DNA of 64,000 nt from JADLDB01 sp040755835. Its GTDB lineage: Bacteria > Myxococcota > Myxococcia > Myxococcales > Myxococcaceae. The notes under the pieces were generated by a model that worked only from the letters and a program-made list of their open reading frames with translations, was not told where the DNA came from and made no database searches. The DNA lies in contig JBFMAB010000079.1 of the NCBI GenBank assembly GCA_040755835.1, forward strand, positions 1-64,000, written 5' to 3'. Both the position numbers and the translations under genes were made by a program. Below are positions 35,894 through 48,039 of this stretch, one piece after another. Every line of letters starts with the position of its first letter. Position 1 is the first letter of the stretch.

Positions 35894-38134
35894 TCAGCGC
35901 GGCGACTTCAGCCGGGCCACCTCTTCGAGGTACGCGTCCACCACGCGCGGCCAGCGGAACCGCGCCGCGTAGCGCTTCGCCTTCTTCGACAGCGCCGCGC
36001 GCGCCTCGCCCACGTCCCGCAGCGCGGCGAAGAAGCTCTCGCGCTCGTCGAGATCGAACGTGCGCCCCGCGCCGCTCCGCTGCAGTTGCCCCGACACCAC
36101 CGTCGACGCCGCGTTGCCCAGCACCGGCGTCCCCGCGGCGAACGCCTCCAGCGTCAGCAAGGACAGCGACTCGTAGCGGCTCGGCACCACCACCGCGAGC
36201 GCGCCCGCCAGCGCGTCCCACTTCGCCTGCTCGTCGATGCGGCCCACCCCGTAGAGCCGCTCGCCCTTCGGCTTCAGGTCGCCCGCCCCCGCCAGCACCA
36301 ACGCCGGCGCGTCGTGGAAGCGGCTCACCAACGCCTGGTGCAGCCGCACCAGCGCGGCCACGCCCTTCCCCGCCTCCAGCCGCCCCACGTACAGGAGGTA
36401 TTCGCCGCGCACGCCGAAGCGCTCGCGGAAGCGCTCGGGCTTGCCGGGCCGCGGGTCCACGCCCACGCCCACCACCCGCGAGCGCGCCGCGCCCTCGAAG
36501 CGGCTCCGAATGAGCGCCTCCTCCTCCGGCGTGTTGCACAGCAGCGCGCGCGGCGCGACGAAGACGTCCGCGAAGCTCTCGAAGGCCAGCGGCGGCTCAT
36601 CGTGCGCGGTCGGCACCACCAGCGCCTTGTCGGCCACCAGGGGCACGCCCCACGCCGTCGGCGCGTACAGGTACGTGAAGAAGACGACCGCGTCCCAGCG
36701 CTCGCGCCCGCCGGCCAGCGCCTCCAACAGCTCGGGGCTGCGCGGCCCCTGCTCCGCCAGCCAGTGCGCCTCGGTGAGGAGGTCCGTGCCCACGCCCAGC
36801 ACGCCGTCGGACAGGCGGTTGAAGCGGCGCATCTCGCGCGGCGCCACCACCGGGAAACGGCGCACCGTCACCGCCCCGTCCGTCGACTCGCCCGCCGGCA
36901 GCGCGTTCGCCCAGGTGAGGTGGTCCACCGCGCAGGTGGTGAGCACCTCCACCGTCGCGTGCGGCGAAAGGTGCTGCGCCACCTGCCGCGCGTGCGCCTC
37001 CGCGCCGCCGACGATGGCCTCGCCGTAGCGCTGCACCACGAGCGCCACCTTCGGCCGCTTCGCCGCGCGACGCTTCATCGGCCGCGGCCGCCACGGCCCG
37101 AGCGCCTCGCCGAGCGCCCCGACGGTGGCCGCCAGGGAGAAGCGCTCCACACGGCGCCGCTGCCCGGCCACCACGCGATCGCGCAGGTGCACGTCGTGCG
37201 TCAGCACCGACGCCACCTCCGCCAGCGCCGCGAAGTGCTTCTCGTCGAACACCACGCCCGCCCCGCCCATCGTCTCCGGCACCGCCGCCGCGCCGAAGGC
37301 CAGCACCGGCACGTCCGCCGCCATCGCCTCCACCAACGGCACGCCGAAGCCTTCGTGCTCGGACATGGACACGAAGAGGTCCGCCGCCCGGTACGCCGCC
37401 ACCAGCTCGGCGTGCGTCACCCGCCCGAGGAACGTCACCTGCCCCAGCGCCGCTGCCTGCGCGCGCAGGCGCTGCACATAGGCGCTCCCCTCGTCGGCGC
37501 CGCCCACCACCACGAGGTGCGCCTGCGGATGGAGGCGCAGCAGCTCGCCGTGCAGCGCCAGGAGGTCCTCGACGCGCTTGTGCGCCACCACGCGGCTCAC
37601 CGCCACCACCCGCGGCTGGCCCAACTTGCCGAGGCGCGCCATCATGCGCTCGTCGGCGAACTCCGGCCCGAACCGCTCCGGCTCGACGTACAGCGGCACC
37701 ACGTGCACGTTCCGGTGCCCCGCCTCGCGCAGCTCCGCGGCGTTGAAGCCCGACACGCCGATGGACAGGTCCACCCCGTCCGCCAGCGCCGCCAGCTGCG
37801 CCCGGCCTGCGCGCAGGCCTTCCACCAGGCGCGTGCCCGCGTAGAAGCGCTCCGGCGTGATGTTGTGGAAGACGACGCCCTTCACGCAGTCGAGGTGCAA
37901 CAGCCGCCCGGCGAGCGGCGAGGCGATGCCGTGGTGGTACAGCACCACGTCGTCCCGTTTGGGCCTGAGCTGCGCGGCCGGCTTCACCAGGCTCTGGAGC
38001 CGCGGCGCCACCTCGCCGGCGTACACCTCGCCCACGAAGCCCAGGTGCCGCAGCGCGCGCTGCCAGGCGATCGCCGCCTGTCCCATCGCGTCGCCAGGCG
38101 TGAAGCAGGGAATGAGCTGGTGCACGCGCCGCAC
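35894..38134 (-). CDS. Twin GT4 glycosyltransferase fusion
   Basis: This 746-residue protein, from GTG 38134 (an upstream TTG at 38140 is also open), holds two GT-B glycosyltransferases in tandem. The first, residues 1-350, shows MGQAAIAWQRALRHLGF and SEHEGFGVPLVEAMAADVPV. A basic linker (RPMKRRAAKRPK) joins the second, residues 360-746, with YGEAIVGGAEAHARQVAQHL, EYLLYVGRLEAGKG and VVPSRYESLSLLTLEAF. The Glu-x7-Glu motifs typical of GT4 are kept in both halves, so both are probably active. Twin enzymes often make two successive linkages of a repeating glycan. The gene converges with phhA 7 bases away. Confidence 0.88.
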   Translation of the reverse strand: MRRVHQLIPCFTPGDAMGQAAIAWQRALRHLGFVGEVYAGEVAPRLQSLVKPAAQLRPKRDDVVLYHHGIASPLAGRLLHLDCVKGVVFHNITPERFYAGTRLVEGLRAGRAQLAALADGVDLSIGVSGFNAAELREAGHRNVHVVPLYVEPERFGPEFADERMMARLGKLGQPRVVAVSRVVAHKRVEDLLALHGELLRLHPQAHLVVVGGADEGSAYVQRLRAQAAALGQVTFLGRVTHAELVAAYRAADLFVSMSEHEGFGVPLVEAMAADVPVLAFGAAAVPETMGGAGVVFDEKHFAALAEVASVLTHDVHLRDRVVAGQRRRVERFSLAATVGALGEALGPWRPRPMKRRAAKRPKVALVVQRYGEAIVGGAEAHARQVAQHLSPHATVEVLTTCAVDHLTWANALPAGESTDGAVTVRRFPVVAPREMRRFNRLSDGVLGVGTDLLTEAHWLAEQGPRSPELLEALAGGRERWDAVVFFTYLYAPTAWGVPLVADKALVVPTAHDEPPLAFESFADVFVAPRALLCNTPEEEALIRSRFEGAARSRVVGVGVDPRPGKPERFRERFGVRGEYLLYVGRLEAGKGVAALVRLHQALVSRFHDAPALVLAGAGDLKPKGERLYGVGRIDEQAKWDALAGALAVVVPSRYESLSLLTLEAFAAGTPVLGNAASTVVSGQLQRSGAGRTFDLDERESFFAALRDVGEARAALSKKAKRYAARFRWPRVVDAYLEEVARLKSPR

Positions 38135-38190
38135 GGACAAGCGCGTCTAGCGCACCTTGGGCGCGGGGGCGTCGCGTCTTTGCGAGGCGA

Positions 38191-38490
38191 TTAGCCGAGC
38201 GCGGCGTCGAGCAGCTTCGCGCTCTCGGCGTCCAGCGTGACGAACTCGGCGCCCACTCCGCTGTCCGTCACGTGCGTCACCCGGCAGAAGGCTGACACGA
38301 GGCGCGCGTCCTTCGCGGGCGAGAACTGCACGTGCACCGTCGCCTCGCGCGAGAGCGGCTTGCGCGTGGCGATGAAGAGGCCGCCCTTCGAGAGGTCGGT
38401 GGCGTAGTCCACCTCGACGTCACCCGCGCCGGACTGGTGCTGCACGAGAAAGCGGACCTTCGACCGGGGCATGGCGCGGCGCTCTTTCAT
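38191..38490 (-). CDS. PilZ-domain protein
   Basis: This 99-residue protein is a lone PilZ domain with the start MKERRAMPRSKVRFLVQHQS and the later DLSKGGLFIATRKPL and VGAEFV. PilZ domains bind cyclic di-GMP through RxxxR and D/NxSxxG motifs; both are present (RRAMPR; DLSKGG). It lies 56 bases upstream of the twin glycosyltransferase start on the same strand and could tune polysaccharide output or motility in response to c-di-GMP, but the target is unknown. Confidence 0.88.
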   Translation of the reverse strand: MKERRAMPRSKVRFLVQHQSGAGDVEVDYATDLSKGGLFIATRKPLSREATVHVQFSPAKDARLVSAFCRVTHVTDSGVGAEFVTLDAESAKLLDAALG

Positions 38491-38587
38491 GGCGGCCGCG
38501 ATTCATAGGGTCGAGTTCCTCGCCCGCGCAACGGGCCCGCCTCCCGCGGAGCCCCACCCGCACCCACATCTCGTGTACAAGCCGCCC

Positions 38588-39673
38588 GTGGACGCCGTCG
38601 CGCTGGACGCCTCACTCTGGGATGAGCCCACCACCGGCATCGCGCTGTACACCCGGCAGCTGGCGGCGGCGCTCGGGGCCGACGGCGTGGCGGTGGAGCG
38701 CTGGGGCGCGGCCCGCAGCGGCGAGGAGCCGCGCGGGGCGAGGAGCCGCACCGCCTGGACGCTGGCGCGGCTGCCGGCGCTCCTCGAGGCCCGGCGGCCT
38801 CGGCTCTTCCACGCGGTGTCGAACTTCAACCTGCCGCTCCGGCGCGTCGCGGGCGTTCCGTACGTGTTGACGGTGCACGACCTGGTGCCGCTTCTGCTGC
38901 CAGACACCGTGTCGACGGCGTTCCGCTGGCAGTTCCGCGCGTGGCTGACGCGCAGCCTCGCGGTGGCGGACCAGGTCATCTGCGTGTCCGACGTCGCGCG
39001 GAAGAGCTTGCTCGAGCGCTTCGACGTGGACGCCCGCAAGCTGACGGTCATCCACCACGGCGTGGACCACGTCGACTCGGTCCCGCAGGCCGACGCCACC
39101 ACCTCCGCGTGGATCGACGCGCTCGGCCTCAGCGAGCCGTGGGTGCTGTACGCGGGCGCGTTGGACGCGCGGAAGAACGTCGAGCTCGTGCTGGACGCGG
39201 TGGGCCGGCTGTACGACGGCGGGCGGCGCGTGTCGCTGGTGCTGGCGGGGCAGCGGTGGTTCGGCGCGGGCGCCATCGAGCGGCGGGTGCAGGCGCTCAA
39301 GGCGCGCGGCGTCGACGTGCGGCCGCTGGGTTACCTCGACGAGCGCGTCTTCTACGCGTTGATGCGCCGCGCGGGCGTCTTCGTCTTCCCGTCGCGCTAC
39401 GAGGGCTTCGGCCTGCCGCCGCTCGAAGCGATGCACCTCGGCGTCCCGACCATCGTCAGCACGGAAGGCAGCCTGCCGGAGGTGTGCGGAGACGGCGCGC
39501 AGCAGGTGGAGCCGGACGACGCGGCGGGCCTCGCGGCGCGCCTCGAGGAGCTCCTGGCCAGCGCGTCGCTGCGCGCCTCGTGGTCGGAGCGGGCGCGCGC
39601 ACGGGCCGCGCACTTCCGCTGGAAGCGCACGGCCGTCGCCACCCGGGAGGTGTACGCCCGCGCGGCGGGTTGA
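38588..39673 (+). CDS. GT4-family mannosyltransferase-like glycosyltransferase
   Basis: This 361-residue protein, from GTG 38588, matches the GT4 group typified by WbaZ/MtfA-like enzymes: TGIALYTRQLAAAL in the N-terminal domain, PYVLTVHDLVPLLLPD, then VLYAGALDARKN and FPSRYEGFGLPPLEAMHLGV with the retained Glu-x7-Glu. It transfers a sugar, probably mannose, from a nucleotide donor. The gene is divergent from the PilZ gene, with the start regions about 100 bases apart. It probably serves the same glycan programme as the twin GT4 gene. Confidence 0.9.
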   Translation: MDAVALDASLWDEPTTGIALYTRQLAAALGADGVAVERWGAARSGEEPRGARSRTAWTLARLPALLEARRPRLFHAVSNFNLPLRRVAGVPYVLTVHDLVPLLLPDTVSTAFRWQFRAWLTRSLAVADQVICVSDVARKSLLERFDVDARKLTVIHHGVDHVDSVPQADATTSAWIDALGLSEPWVLYAGALDARKNVELVLDAVGRLYDGGRRVSLVLAGQRWFGAGAIERRVQALKARGVDVRPLGYLDERVFYALMRRAGVFVFPSRYEGFGLPPLEAMHLGVPTIVSTEGSLPEVCGDGAQQVEPDDAAGLAARLEELLASASLRASWSERARARAAHFRWKRTAVATREVYARAAG

Positions 39674-39860
39674 CCGGCCAGCCACGCCGTGGCGCGAGTC
39701 GGGCGCGCGCCGCGCTGATGTCGCAGCTCGCCGGGCAGCGGCGTCGCAGCAGCACGTGCCGTTGGATTCCCATCGGTGACGCCGCCCATCCGGGCGCTGA
39801 ACGAGACGGGTGCCGGGCTGGACCGCGGTGAGTGTGTCTCCCGCCGGCATGTCTGGCATC

Positions 39861-40625
39861 TCACGGCGTGGGCGCGCGGTCGATGAAGGTGACGAGGTCC
39901 GGCCACACCTTCTCGAGCGCGTCCGGCCCGGCTTCGCCCTGCAGGCCCACGCGGTCGACGGGGCGCAGCTCGCCGGTGAGCCGCTCGACGCACCAGGCGT
40001 ACAGCGCGTCGGCCAGGCCGCGCATCGGGCCGCCGAGCAGCTTCACCTCGTAGCGCTGCAAGAGCGTCTTCGCCTCGTCCCAGCGCTCGGCCCGCACCGC
40101 GAGCACCGCGCGCGCCAGCAGCGCCTCGGCGGTGTTGCCGGCGCCCACGGCCTCGGCTTCTTCGAGCCGCGCCCGGGCCACCTCGTCGCGCCCGAGCAGC
40201 GCCGCCGAGAGGCTCCGGCTGGGGTACAAGAGCTTCGTCAGATCCGCCGCGACGAGCCGTTGGGCCGCCGCCTCCGCGAAGGATGCGTCGGCCTCCGCCA
40301 CGCGCCACAGGCACAGCAGCGCGATGCCGCGGTAGTACGGGATGACGTTGGAGCGCCGCGCCAGCTTCGCCGCCTGCTCGAACAGGGCGATCGCCTCGAC
40401 GAAGCGCCCCTGCGAGAGCAGCGAGTTGCCTTCCACCGACAGCCGGTTCGCCGCGCGCGCCCACGAGAAGAACAGGACGAAGACCGCGAGGAACACCGCG
40501 AACGAAGCGAACGGGAACCAGCTGGTGACGAAGCGCACGCGCAGGTCCTCGGGCAGACGCGTGGCCAGCGTGAACGCCGCGAGGAAGAAGGCCACCACCA
40601 CCAGCCACAGCCAGACGCGCCGCAT
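39861..40625 (-). CDS. Membrane-anchored TPR protein
   Basis: This 254-residue protein begins with two membrane segments (WLWLVVVAFFLAAFTLA; FASFAVFLAVFVLFFSWA) followed by tetratricopeptide-like helices (NSLLSQGRFVEAIALFEQAA, AEALLARAVLAVRAERWDEA). It lies 10 bases downstream of the kinase-WD40 gene on the same strand and is likely co-transcribed. TPR domains mediate protein contacts; the partner may be the kinase. The function is otherwise unknown. Confidence 0.82.
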   Translation of the reverse strand: MRRVWLWLVVVAFFLAAFTLATRLPEDLRVRFVTSWFPFASFAVFLAVFVLFFSWARAANRLSVEGNSLLSQGRFVEAIALFEQAAKLARRSNVIPYYRGIALLCLWRVAEADASFAEAAAQRLVAADLTKLLYPSRSLSAALLGRDEVARARLEEAEAVGAGNTAEALLARAVLAVRAERWDEAKTLLQRYEVKLLGGPMRGLADALYAWCVERLTGELRPVDRVGLQGEAGPDALEKVWPDLVTFIDRAPTP

Positions 40626-40635
40626 GGTCCGCCCG

Positions 40636-43560
<2,925 letters not shown>

Positions 43561-43666
43561 GAAGGGCCTCCGGAATCGGCTGCAACCCGTCGGATTGTCG
43601 AGGGGAACGAGGAAAAGCGCCAACGGACAGATCGGCTTTTCGCGCGGGTCGTTCCACGGGGCGGCC

Positions 43667-45100
43667 ATGAACCGAACGACTGCCTACCTCGGAGCCGCCG
43701 CCGCCCTCTTGCTCACCGCGGTCATCGTGGGCCTGCCGCGAATCCCCCCCCCGACGCCGGCGCCCGCGCCCACGCCCGTCCCGTCCCCCGCGCCTCCGCC
43801 GACGCCGCCGATGCCGGTCGCGCGGCCCGGCTCGCTGTCGCTCACCGGCCGCCTGTCGCACCCGTACGTGGTGCCGGGCACCAGCGACGTCTTCGCGACG
43901 CTGGAGGTGACGGCGGTCGACGTCCCCAACAGCTCCCGCGCCCCCGTCAACCTCGCGCTGGTCATCGACCGCTCGGGCTCGATGTCGGGCGCGAAGATCG
44001 AGCAGGCCCGTCGCGCGGCGCTGCGCCTCGTCGACCTCCTCGACGAGCACGACCGCCTCGCCATCGTCCACTACGGCAGCGACGTGCGCGCGCTGGGCGG
44101 CCTGTTCGCGACGCCGGACAACAAGGCGCGCATGAAGCGGTACATCAACTCCATTCAGGACGAGGGCGGCACCAACATCGGCGAGGGCCTGTGGGCCGGG
44201 AAGAACCACCTCGCGAGCGCGATGAGCGACTTCCGCGTGAACCGCCTGCTGCTGCTGTCGGACGGCCAGCCCACCGTGGGCATCACCAGCGCCTCGGGCC
44301 TCGCCAACACCGTCGCGAAGATTCGCGCGGCGGGCGTGTCGGTGACGTCGCTGGGCGTGGGCGCGGACTTCAACGAGGACCTCATGCAGCGCCTCGCGGA
44401 CGTCGGCGGCGGCAGCTACGGCTTCATCAGCGACGCGTCGGCGATGACCGCGATATTCGAGCGCGACCTCGAGCAGGCCGGAACGATGGTGGCGCGCGGC
44501 GTGACGCTCACCTTCACGCTGCCCGACGGCATCGGCTTCCGCGAGGTGTACGGGCGGCCCACGTCGCAGTCGGGCAGGACCGTGTCCATTTCGCTGCCGG
44601 ACTTCTCGTCGCGCCAGGTGGAGAAGCTGGTGGTGCACCTGACGGCGTCGCCCCGCGTGACGTCGGGCAGCATCGACGTGGCGAGCTTCAGGCTGGACTA
44701 CACGGACCTGCTCACCGAGTCGGCGGCCGACGCGCGGCTGGCGCTCGCGGCGGTGGTGACGACGGACAGCGCGCTGGCGCAGGCCAGGCGCGACAAGGGC
44801 GCCTTCGTGGAGGCGACCAGGGCCCGGGCGGCGGTGAATTACAAGAAGGCCGCTGACGCCATCGACCGCGGCGACTTCGACGGCGCGCGCCGCACGCTGG
44901 ACCAGAACAACGCCTACTTCTTCGAGGCCGAGCAGCTCGCGGGCGCCGAGGCGATCGCCGACGAGGTGCAGCGCCAGAACGCGGTGGTGGGCCTGACGGC
45001 GTCGTCGCCCATGGCGGCCCCCGAGGTTCGCCGCGAGGCCGTGAAGCAGATGAAGGTGCAGTCGCTGAAGAGCGCCGGCCGCGGCGGCTCCGTCTACTGA
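43667..45100 (+). CDS. Secreted or membrane-anchored VWA-domain protein
   Basis: This 477-residue protein begins with a hydrophobic segment (AYLGAAAALLLTAVIVGL) and a Pro-rich spacer. Residues 95-275 are a von Willebrand A domain with an intact MIDAS (LVIDRSGSMSG, then DEGGTNIGEGL and LLSDGQPT), so it probably binds Mg2+. A beta-rich domain (VTLTFTLPDGIGFREVYG) and a helical C-terminus follow. Proteins of this layout resemble the VWA/YfbK group. It is divergent from the kinase-WD40 gene with a 106-base shared upstream region, hinting at linked control. Confidence 0.88.
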   Translation: MNRTTAYLGAAAALLLTAVIVGLPRIPPPTPAPAPTPVPSPAPPPTPPMPVARPGSLSLTGRLSHPYVVPGTSDVFATLEVTAVDVPNSSRAPVNLALVIDRSGSMSGAKIEQARRAALRLVDLLDEHDRLAIVHYGSDVRALGGLFATPDNKARMKRYINSIQDEGGTNIGEGLWAGKNHLASAMSDFRVNRLLLLSDGQPTVGITSASGLANTVAKIRAAGVSVTSLGVGADFNEDLMQRLADVGGGSYGFISDASAMTAIFERDLEQAGTMVARGVTLTFTLPDGIGFREVYGRPTSQSGRTVSISLPDFSSRQVEKLVVHLTASPRVTSGSIDVASFRLDYTDLLTESAADARLALAAVVTTDSALAQARRDKGAFVEATRARAAVNYKKAADAIDRGDFDGARRTLDQNNAYFFEAEQLAGAEAIADEVQRQNAVVGLTASSPMAAPEVRREAVKQMKVQSLKSAGRGGSVY

Positions 45101-45348
45101 CGAGGCCCTCCGAAGCGAGGCGCGGGGGCCGGACTCCCGCGCCCCGCGAGCGCATCGCGCTTGCGCTCTCTTCGCGACGACCGCGCAGGAAGACGTCGGG
45201 GTTGCCGTCGCCGCGCTGGCTGCCCACCTTCGCGTTCGACGGCGCGGCCGCCACCTCCTCGGCGACGTCGGTGAGGGGCTGCAACGCAGGTCCGCCTCGC
45301 TGGCGCCCGTCGCTTTTTGAGGCGCGCTGGGCTAGCGGTCCCGTCGCG

Positions 45349-46728
45349 ATGGACGTACCCGCGCCCGTGACGGAAGCGCCGCCGAGCCTCGGCGCCGAGC
45401 TCAAGGGGCTCTGGCGCCTCGCGCTGCCGCTCGCGCTCGCGCAGATGGGCCAGGCGTTGATGGGGCTCGTCGACACCGCGGTGCTGGGCCGGGTGTCGGC
45501 GGAGGCGCAGGCGGCGGCGGGCCTGGGCAACTCCCTCACCTTCACGCTGTCGTACTTCGGCATGGGCGTGATGCTGGCGCTCGATCCGCTCGTCGCGCAG
45601 GCGATCGGCGCGAAGCAGCCGGCGCGCGCGCGCCGCTGGCTGTGGCAGGGCGTGTGGCTCGCCGCGCTGGTGGCGGCGCCGGTCATGCTGGGCGTGGCGG
45701 TGATGCCGTTCCTGCTCGAGCCGTTCGGCGTCACGCCGGCACTGGCGCGCGGCGCGTCGGCGTACATGTGGTGGCGGCTGCCGGGCGTGCCGCTGTTGCT
45801 GCTCTTCATCGCCACCCGCAGCTACCTGCAGGGCGTCGGGCGGCCCGCGTCGACGTTCTGGGCGATGGTGCTGGCGAACATCGCGAACGTGGTGCTCGAC
45901 GTGGCGCTCATCTTCGGGTGGGGGCCCATCCCCGCGCTCGGCGTGGAGGGCGCGGCGATCGCCACGACGGCGTGCACCGGGCTGCAGCTCGCGGTGCTGG
46001 CCGTCGCGCTCGGGCCCGCGCCCGAAGGCACACAGCGGCAGCCCGAGCGCGCGGAGCTGAAAGCAGCGGCGGCGCTGGGGCTGCCCATCGGCCTTCACTT
46101 CCTCGCCGAGTCGGGCCTCTTCTCGCTGTCGGGCGTGCTGGCCGGCCGGCTCGGCGCGGTGGCGGTGGCCGCGCACCAGGTGGTGCTGACGACGGCGTCG
46201 GTGACGTTCTGCGTGGCGGTGGGCATCGGCAGCGCGGCGGCGACGCGCGTCGGCTGGGGTGTCGGCGCGAAGGATCTGCCGGCGGCGCGGCGCGCGGGCC
46301 TGACAGCCTTCGGCAGCGCGGTGGTCTTCATGTGCTTCGCGTCGCTGGGATTCCTCACCTTCCCGCGGCTCCTCGGCGGGCTGCTCTCCACCGACCCGGG
46401 CGTCATCGACGTCGTGGTGTCGCTCTTCGTCGTGGCGGCGGTGTTCCAGGTGTCCGACGGGGTGCAGGCGGTGGGCGCCGGCGCGCTGCGCGGCGTGGGC
46501 GACACGCAATTCACCCTGTGGGCGAACCTCGTCGGGCACTGGCTCATCGGTCTGCCGGTCGCGGTGCTGCTGGGCGTGAAGGGCAGCCTCGGCGTCGTCG
46601 GGCTGTGGTGGGGCCTGTCGGCGGGGCTCACCGCGGTGGCGGTGGCGCTGTTCGCCCGCTTCCACTGGGTGACGCGCGCGCGCCACCCGTCGGGAACCGG
46701 GAATCCGCCAGACCCCTATTTACGGTAA
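45349..46728 (+). CDS. MATE-family efflux transporter (NorM/DinF type)
   Basis: This 459-residue protein has the MATE length and about twelve membrane segments. It contains family patterns such as LALPLALAQMGQALMGLVDT at the first helix, LDPLVAQAIGA and GAGALRGVGDTQF in the second half. MATE proteins export cationic drugs or metabolites using Na+ or H+ gradients. The start is ATG 45349; 248 bases upstream hold no clear gene. The substrate is unknown. Confidence 0.92.
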   Translation: MDVPAPVTEAPPSLGAELKGLWRLALPLALAQMGQALMGLVDTAVLGRVSAEAQAAAGLGNSLTFTLSYFGMGVMLALDPLVAQAIGAKQPARARRWLWQGVWLAALVAAPVMLGVAVMPFLLEPFGVTPALARGASAYMWWRLPGVPLLLLFIATRSYLQGVGRPASTFWAMVLANIANVVLDVALIFGWGPIPALGVEGAAIATTACTGLQLAVLAVALGPAPEGTQRQPERAELKAAAALGLPIGLHFLAESGLFSLSGVLAGRLGAVAVAAHQVVLTTASVTFCVAVGIGSAAATRVGWGVGAKDLPAARRAGLTAFGSAVVFMCFASLGFLTFPRLLGGLLSTDPGVIDVVVSLFVVAAVFQVSDGVQAVGAGALRGVGDTQFTLWANLVGHWLIGLPVAVLLGVKGSLGVVGLWWGLSAGLTAVAVALFARFHWVTRARHPSGTGNPPDPYLR

Positions 46729-46754
46729 CACCTGACCCGCGATACGGTCGACAC

Positions 46755-47042
46755 ATGAAGACCGTGAAGACCACCTTTGAGATCGAGCAGAAGCTGCACG
46801 GCCGCCTCAAGGCGATGGCCGGCCGGCTGGGGGTCAACGCGCGCGACCTGCTGGTGGAAGGCCTCGAGCTGGTGCTGGCGAAGTACGACGCCCGGGGCGA
46901 CCGCGACGAGCTGGCCGCGCGCGCGAAGGCGGCGCGCGAGCGCTTGCGTGCGGGCTACTTCGACGGGCCGACCGACCTCAGCGAGACCTACGAGCTCCGC
47001 CTGCTGTCGGCCGCCGAGCCCCCGCCGTCGTACGAGCCGTGA
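46755..47042 (+). CDS. Antitoxin of a PIN-domain toxin-antitoxin pair
   Basis: This 95-residue protein opens MKTVKTTFEIEQKLHGRLKA, a ribbon-helix-helix-like segment, and ends in an acidic, flexible tail (TDLSETYELRLLSAAEPPPS) suited to block a toxin. GTG 47039 of the toxin overlaps its stop (GTGA). TACGGT at 46743 may be a -10 element just upstream. Expected role: bind the PIN toxin and repress the operon. Confidence 0.8.
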   Translation: MKTVKTTFEIEQKLHGRLKAMAGRLGVNARDLLVEGLELVLAKYDARGDRDELAARAKAARERLRAGYFDGPTDLSETYELRLLSAAEPPPSYEP

Positions 47043-47509
47043 GGGCGGTGTTCGTCGACACCTGGGCGTACCTCGCGCTGGCCAATCGACGCGACGCCGG
47101 TCATACGATCGCGCTCGAGGTGGACGATTTCCTGGAGACGCAGGGCTGGGTGCGTGTCACCTCGGACTGGGTCCTCGACGAGACGCTGACGGCGCTCCAC
47201 GCGCTGGCCGGCCCAGAGGTGACGTTTCGCTTCCTCGAGGACCTCGACGCGCAGCTCGCGGCGAAGCAGTTGCTGCTGCTCGACGTGTCGGCGCCGCGCT
47301 TCGACGCCACGATGAAGCAGTTCCGCGCGCTGGCCCCGAAGGTGCCCCGCCTGTCGCTCACCGACTGCTCGAGCTTCGCGCTCATGCAGGAGCTGGAGAT
47401 CCGGTGGGCCTTCACCGCCGACAAGCACTACTTCGCCGCCGGGCCGAAGGTGGGCCCACTCATCGGCCGCGTGGACGGCGCCTTCGTCTTTCGTGCGCCG
47501 GTCGCCTGA
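47039..47509 (+). CDS. PIN-domain ribonuclease toxin
   Basis: This 156-residue protein has the four acidic PIN positions: D in FVDTWAYLAL, E in VLDETLTAL, D in SLTDCSSFALMQ and D in FTADKHY. These coordinate metal for RNA cleavage. It is translationally coupled to the upstream antitoxin (GTGA). The length is slightly above the VapC average (about 130-140). The RNA target is unknown. Confidence 0.88.
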   Translation: MRAVFVDTWAYLALANRRDAGHTIALEVDDFLETQGWVRVTSDWVLDETLTALHALAGPEVTFRFLEDLDAQLAAKQLLLLDVSAPRFDATMKQFRALAPKVPRLSLTDCSSFALMQELEIRWAFTADKHYFAAGPKVGPLIGRVDGAFVFRAPVA

Positions 47510-47516
47510 GGAGCCC

Positions 47517-47945
47517 ATGACCGCCGACGACTTGAAGCGCACGCTGGGCCTCAAGCCGCACCCTGAAGGCGGCTGGTACGTGGAGACGTACCGCGACGCC
47601 GCGCCCGACGGCGTGCGCGCCGCGTCCACGGCCATCTATTTCCTCCTCGAGCAGGGCCAGCGCAGCCACTGGCACCGCATCGACGCCGCGGAGGCGTGGC
47701 ACTTCTACGCGGGCGCGCCGCTCGAGCTGTCCGTCTCCGAGGACGGCGTCACCACGCGCGCGCACCTGCTGGGCCCCGACGTCGCCGCCGGGCAGCGGCC
47801 ACAGTGCGTGGTGCCGCCGCACGCCTGGCAGGCGGCGCGCAGCCTCGGCGCGTACACGCTGGTCGGCTGCACCGTGGCGCCGGCCTTCGAGTTCTCGCGC
47901 TTCGAGCTCGCGCCGGCGGGCTGGGCACCGGGCCGCGCGCGCTGA
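47517..47945 (+). CDS. Cupin_5 (DUF985) protein
   Basis: This 142-residue protein starts at ATG 47517 after a GAGGAG site. It shows DUF985 features: LGLKPHPEGGWYVETYR, SHWHRIDAAEAWHFYAGAPLEL and VVPPHAWQAARSLGAYTLVG. It has a cupin barrel with metal-binding-type histidines in SHWHRI. Enzymatic role unknown; relatives are called uncharacterised or epimerase-like. It follows the PIN toxin by 7 bases but is probably independent. Confidence 0.85.
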   Translation: MTADDLKRTLGLKPHPEGGWYVETYRDAAPDGVRAASTAIYFLLEQGQRSHWHRIDAAEAWHFYAGAPLELSVSEDGVTTRAHLLGPDVAAGQRPQCVVPPHAWQAARSLGAYTLVGCTVAPAFEFSRFELAPAGWAPGRAR

Positions 47946-48039
47946 CGGGCGTGCGGCACACTCCGCGGCTGGCCACCCCCGCTCGCCGGACCGCTCCCAC
48001 TACGGGGCGAGCAGGCGGCGACGCGCATGGAGGGTCGAC

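Noticed and set aside
45101..45348. Possible gene fragment between the VWA and MATE genes
   Set aside because: A minus-strand stretch reads somewhat like protein (LTDVAEEVAAAPSNAKVG), but it is short, has no start and matches no family I recognise.
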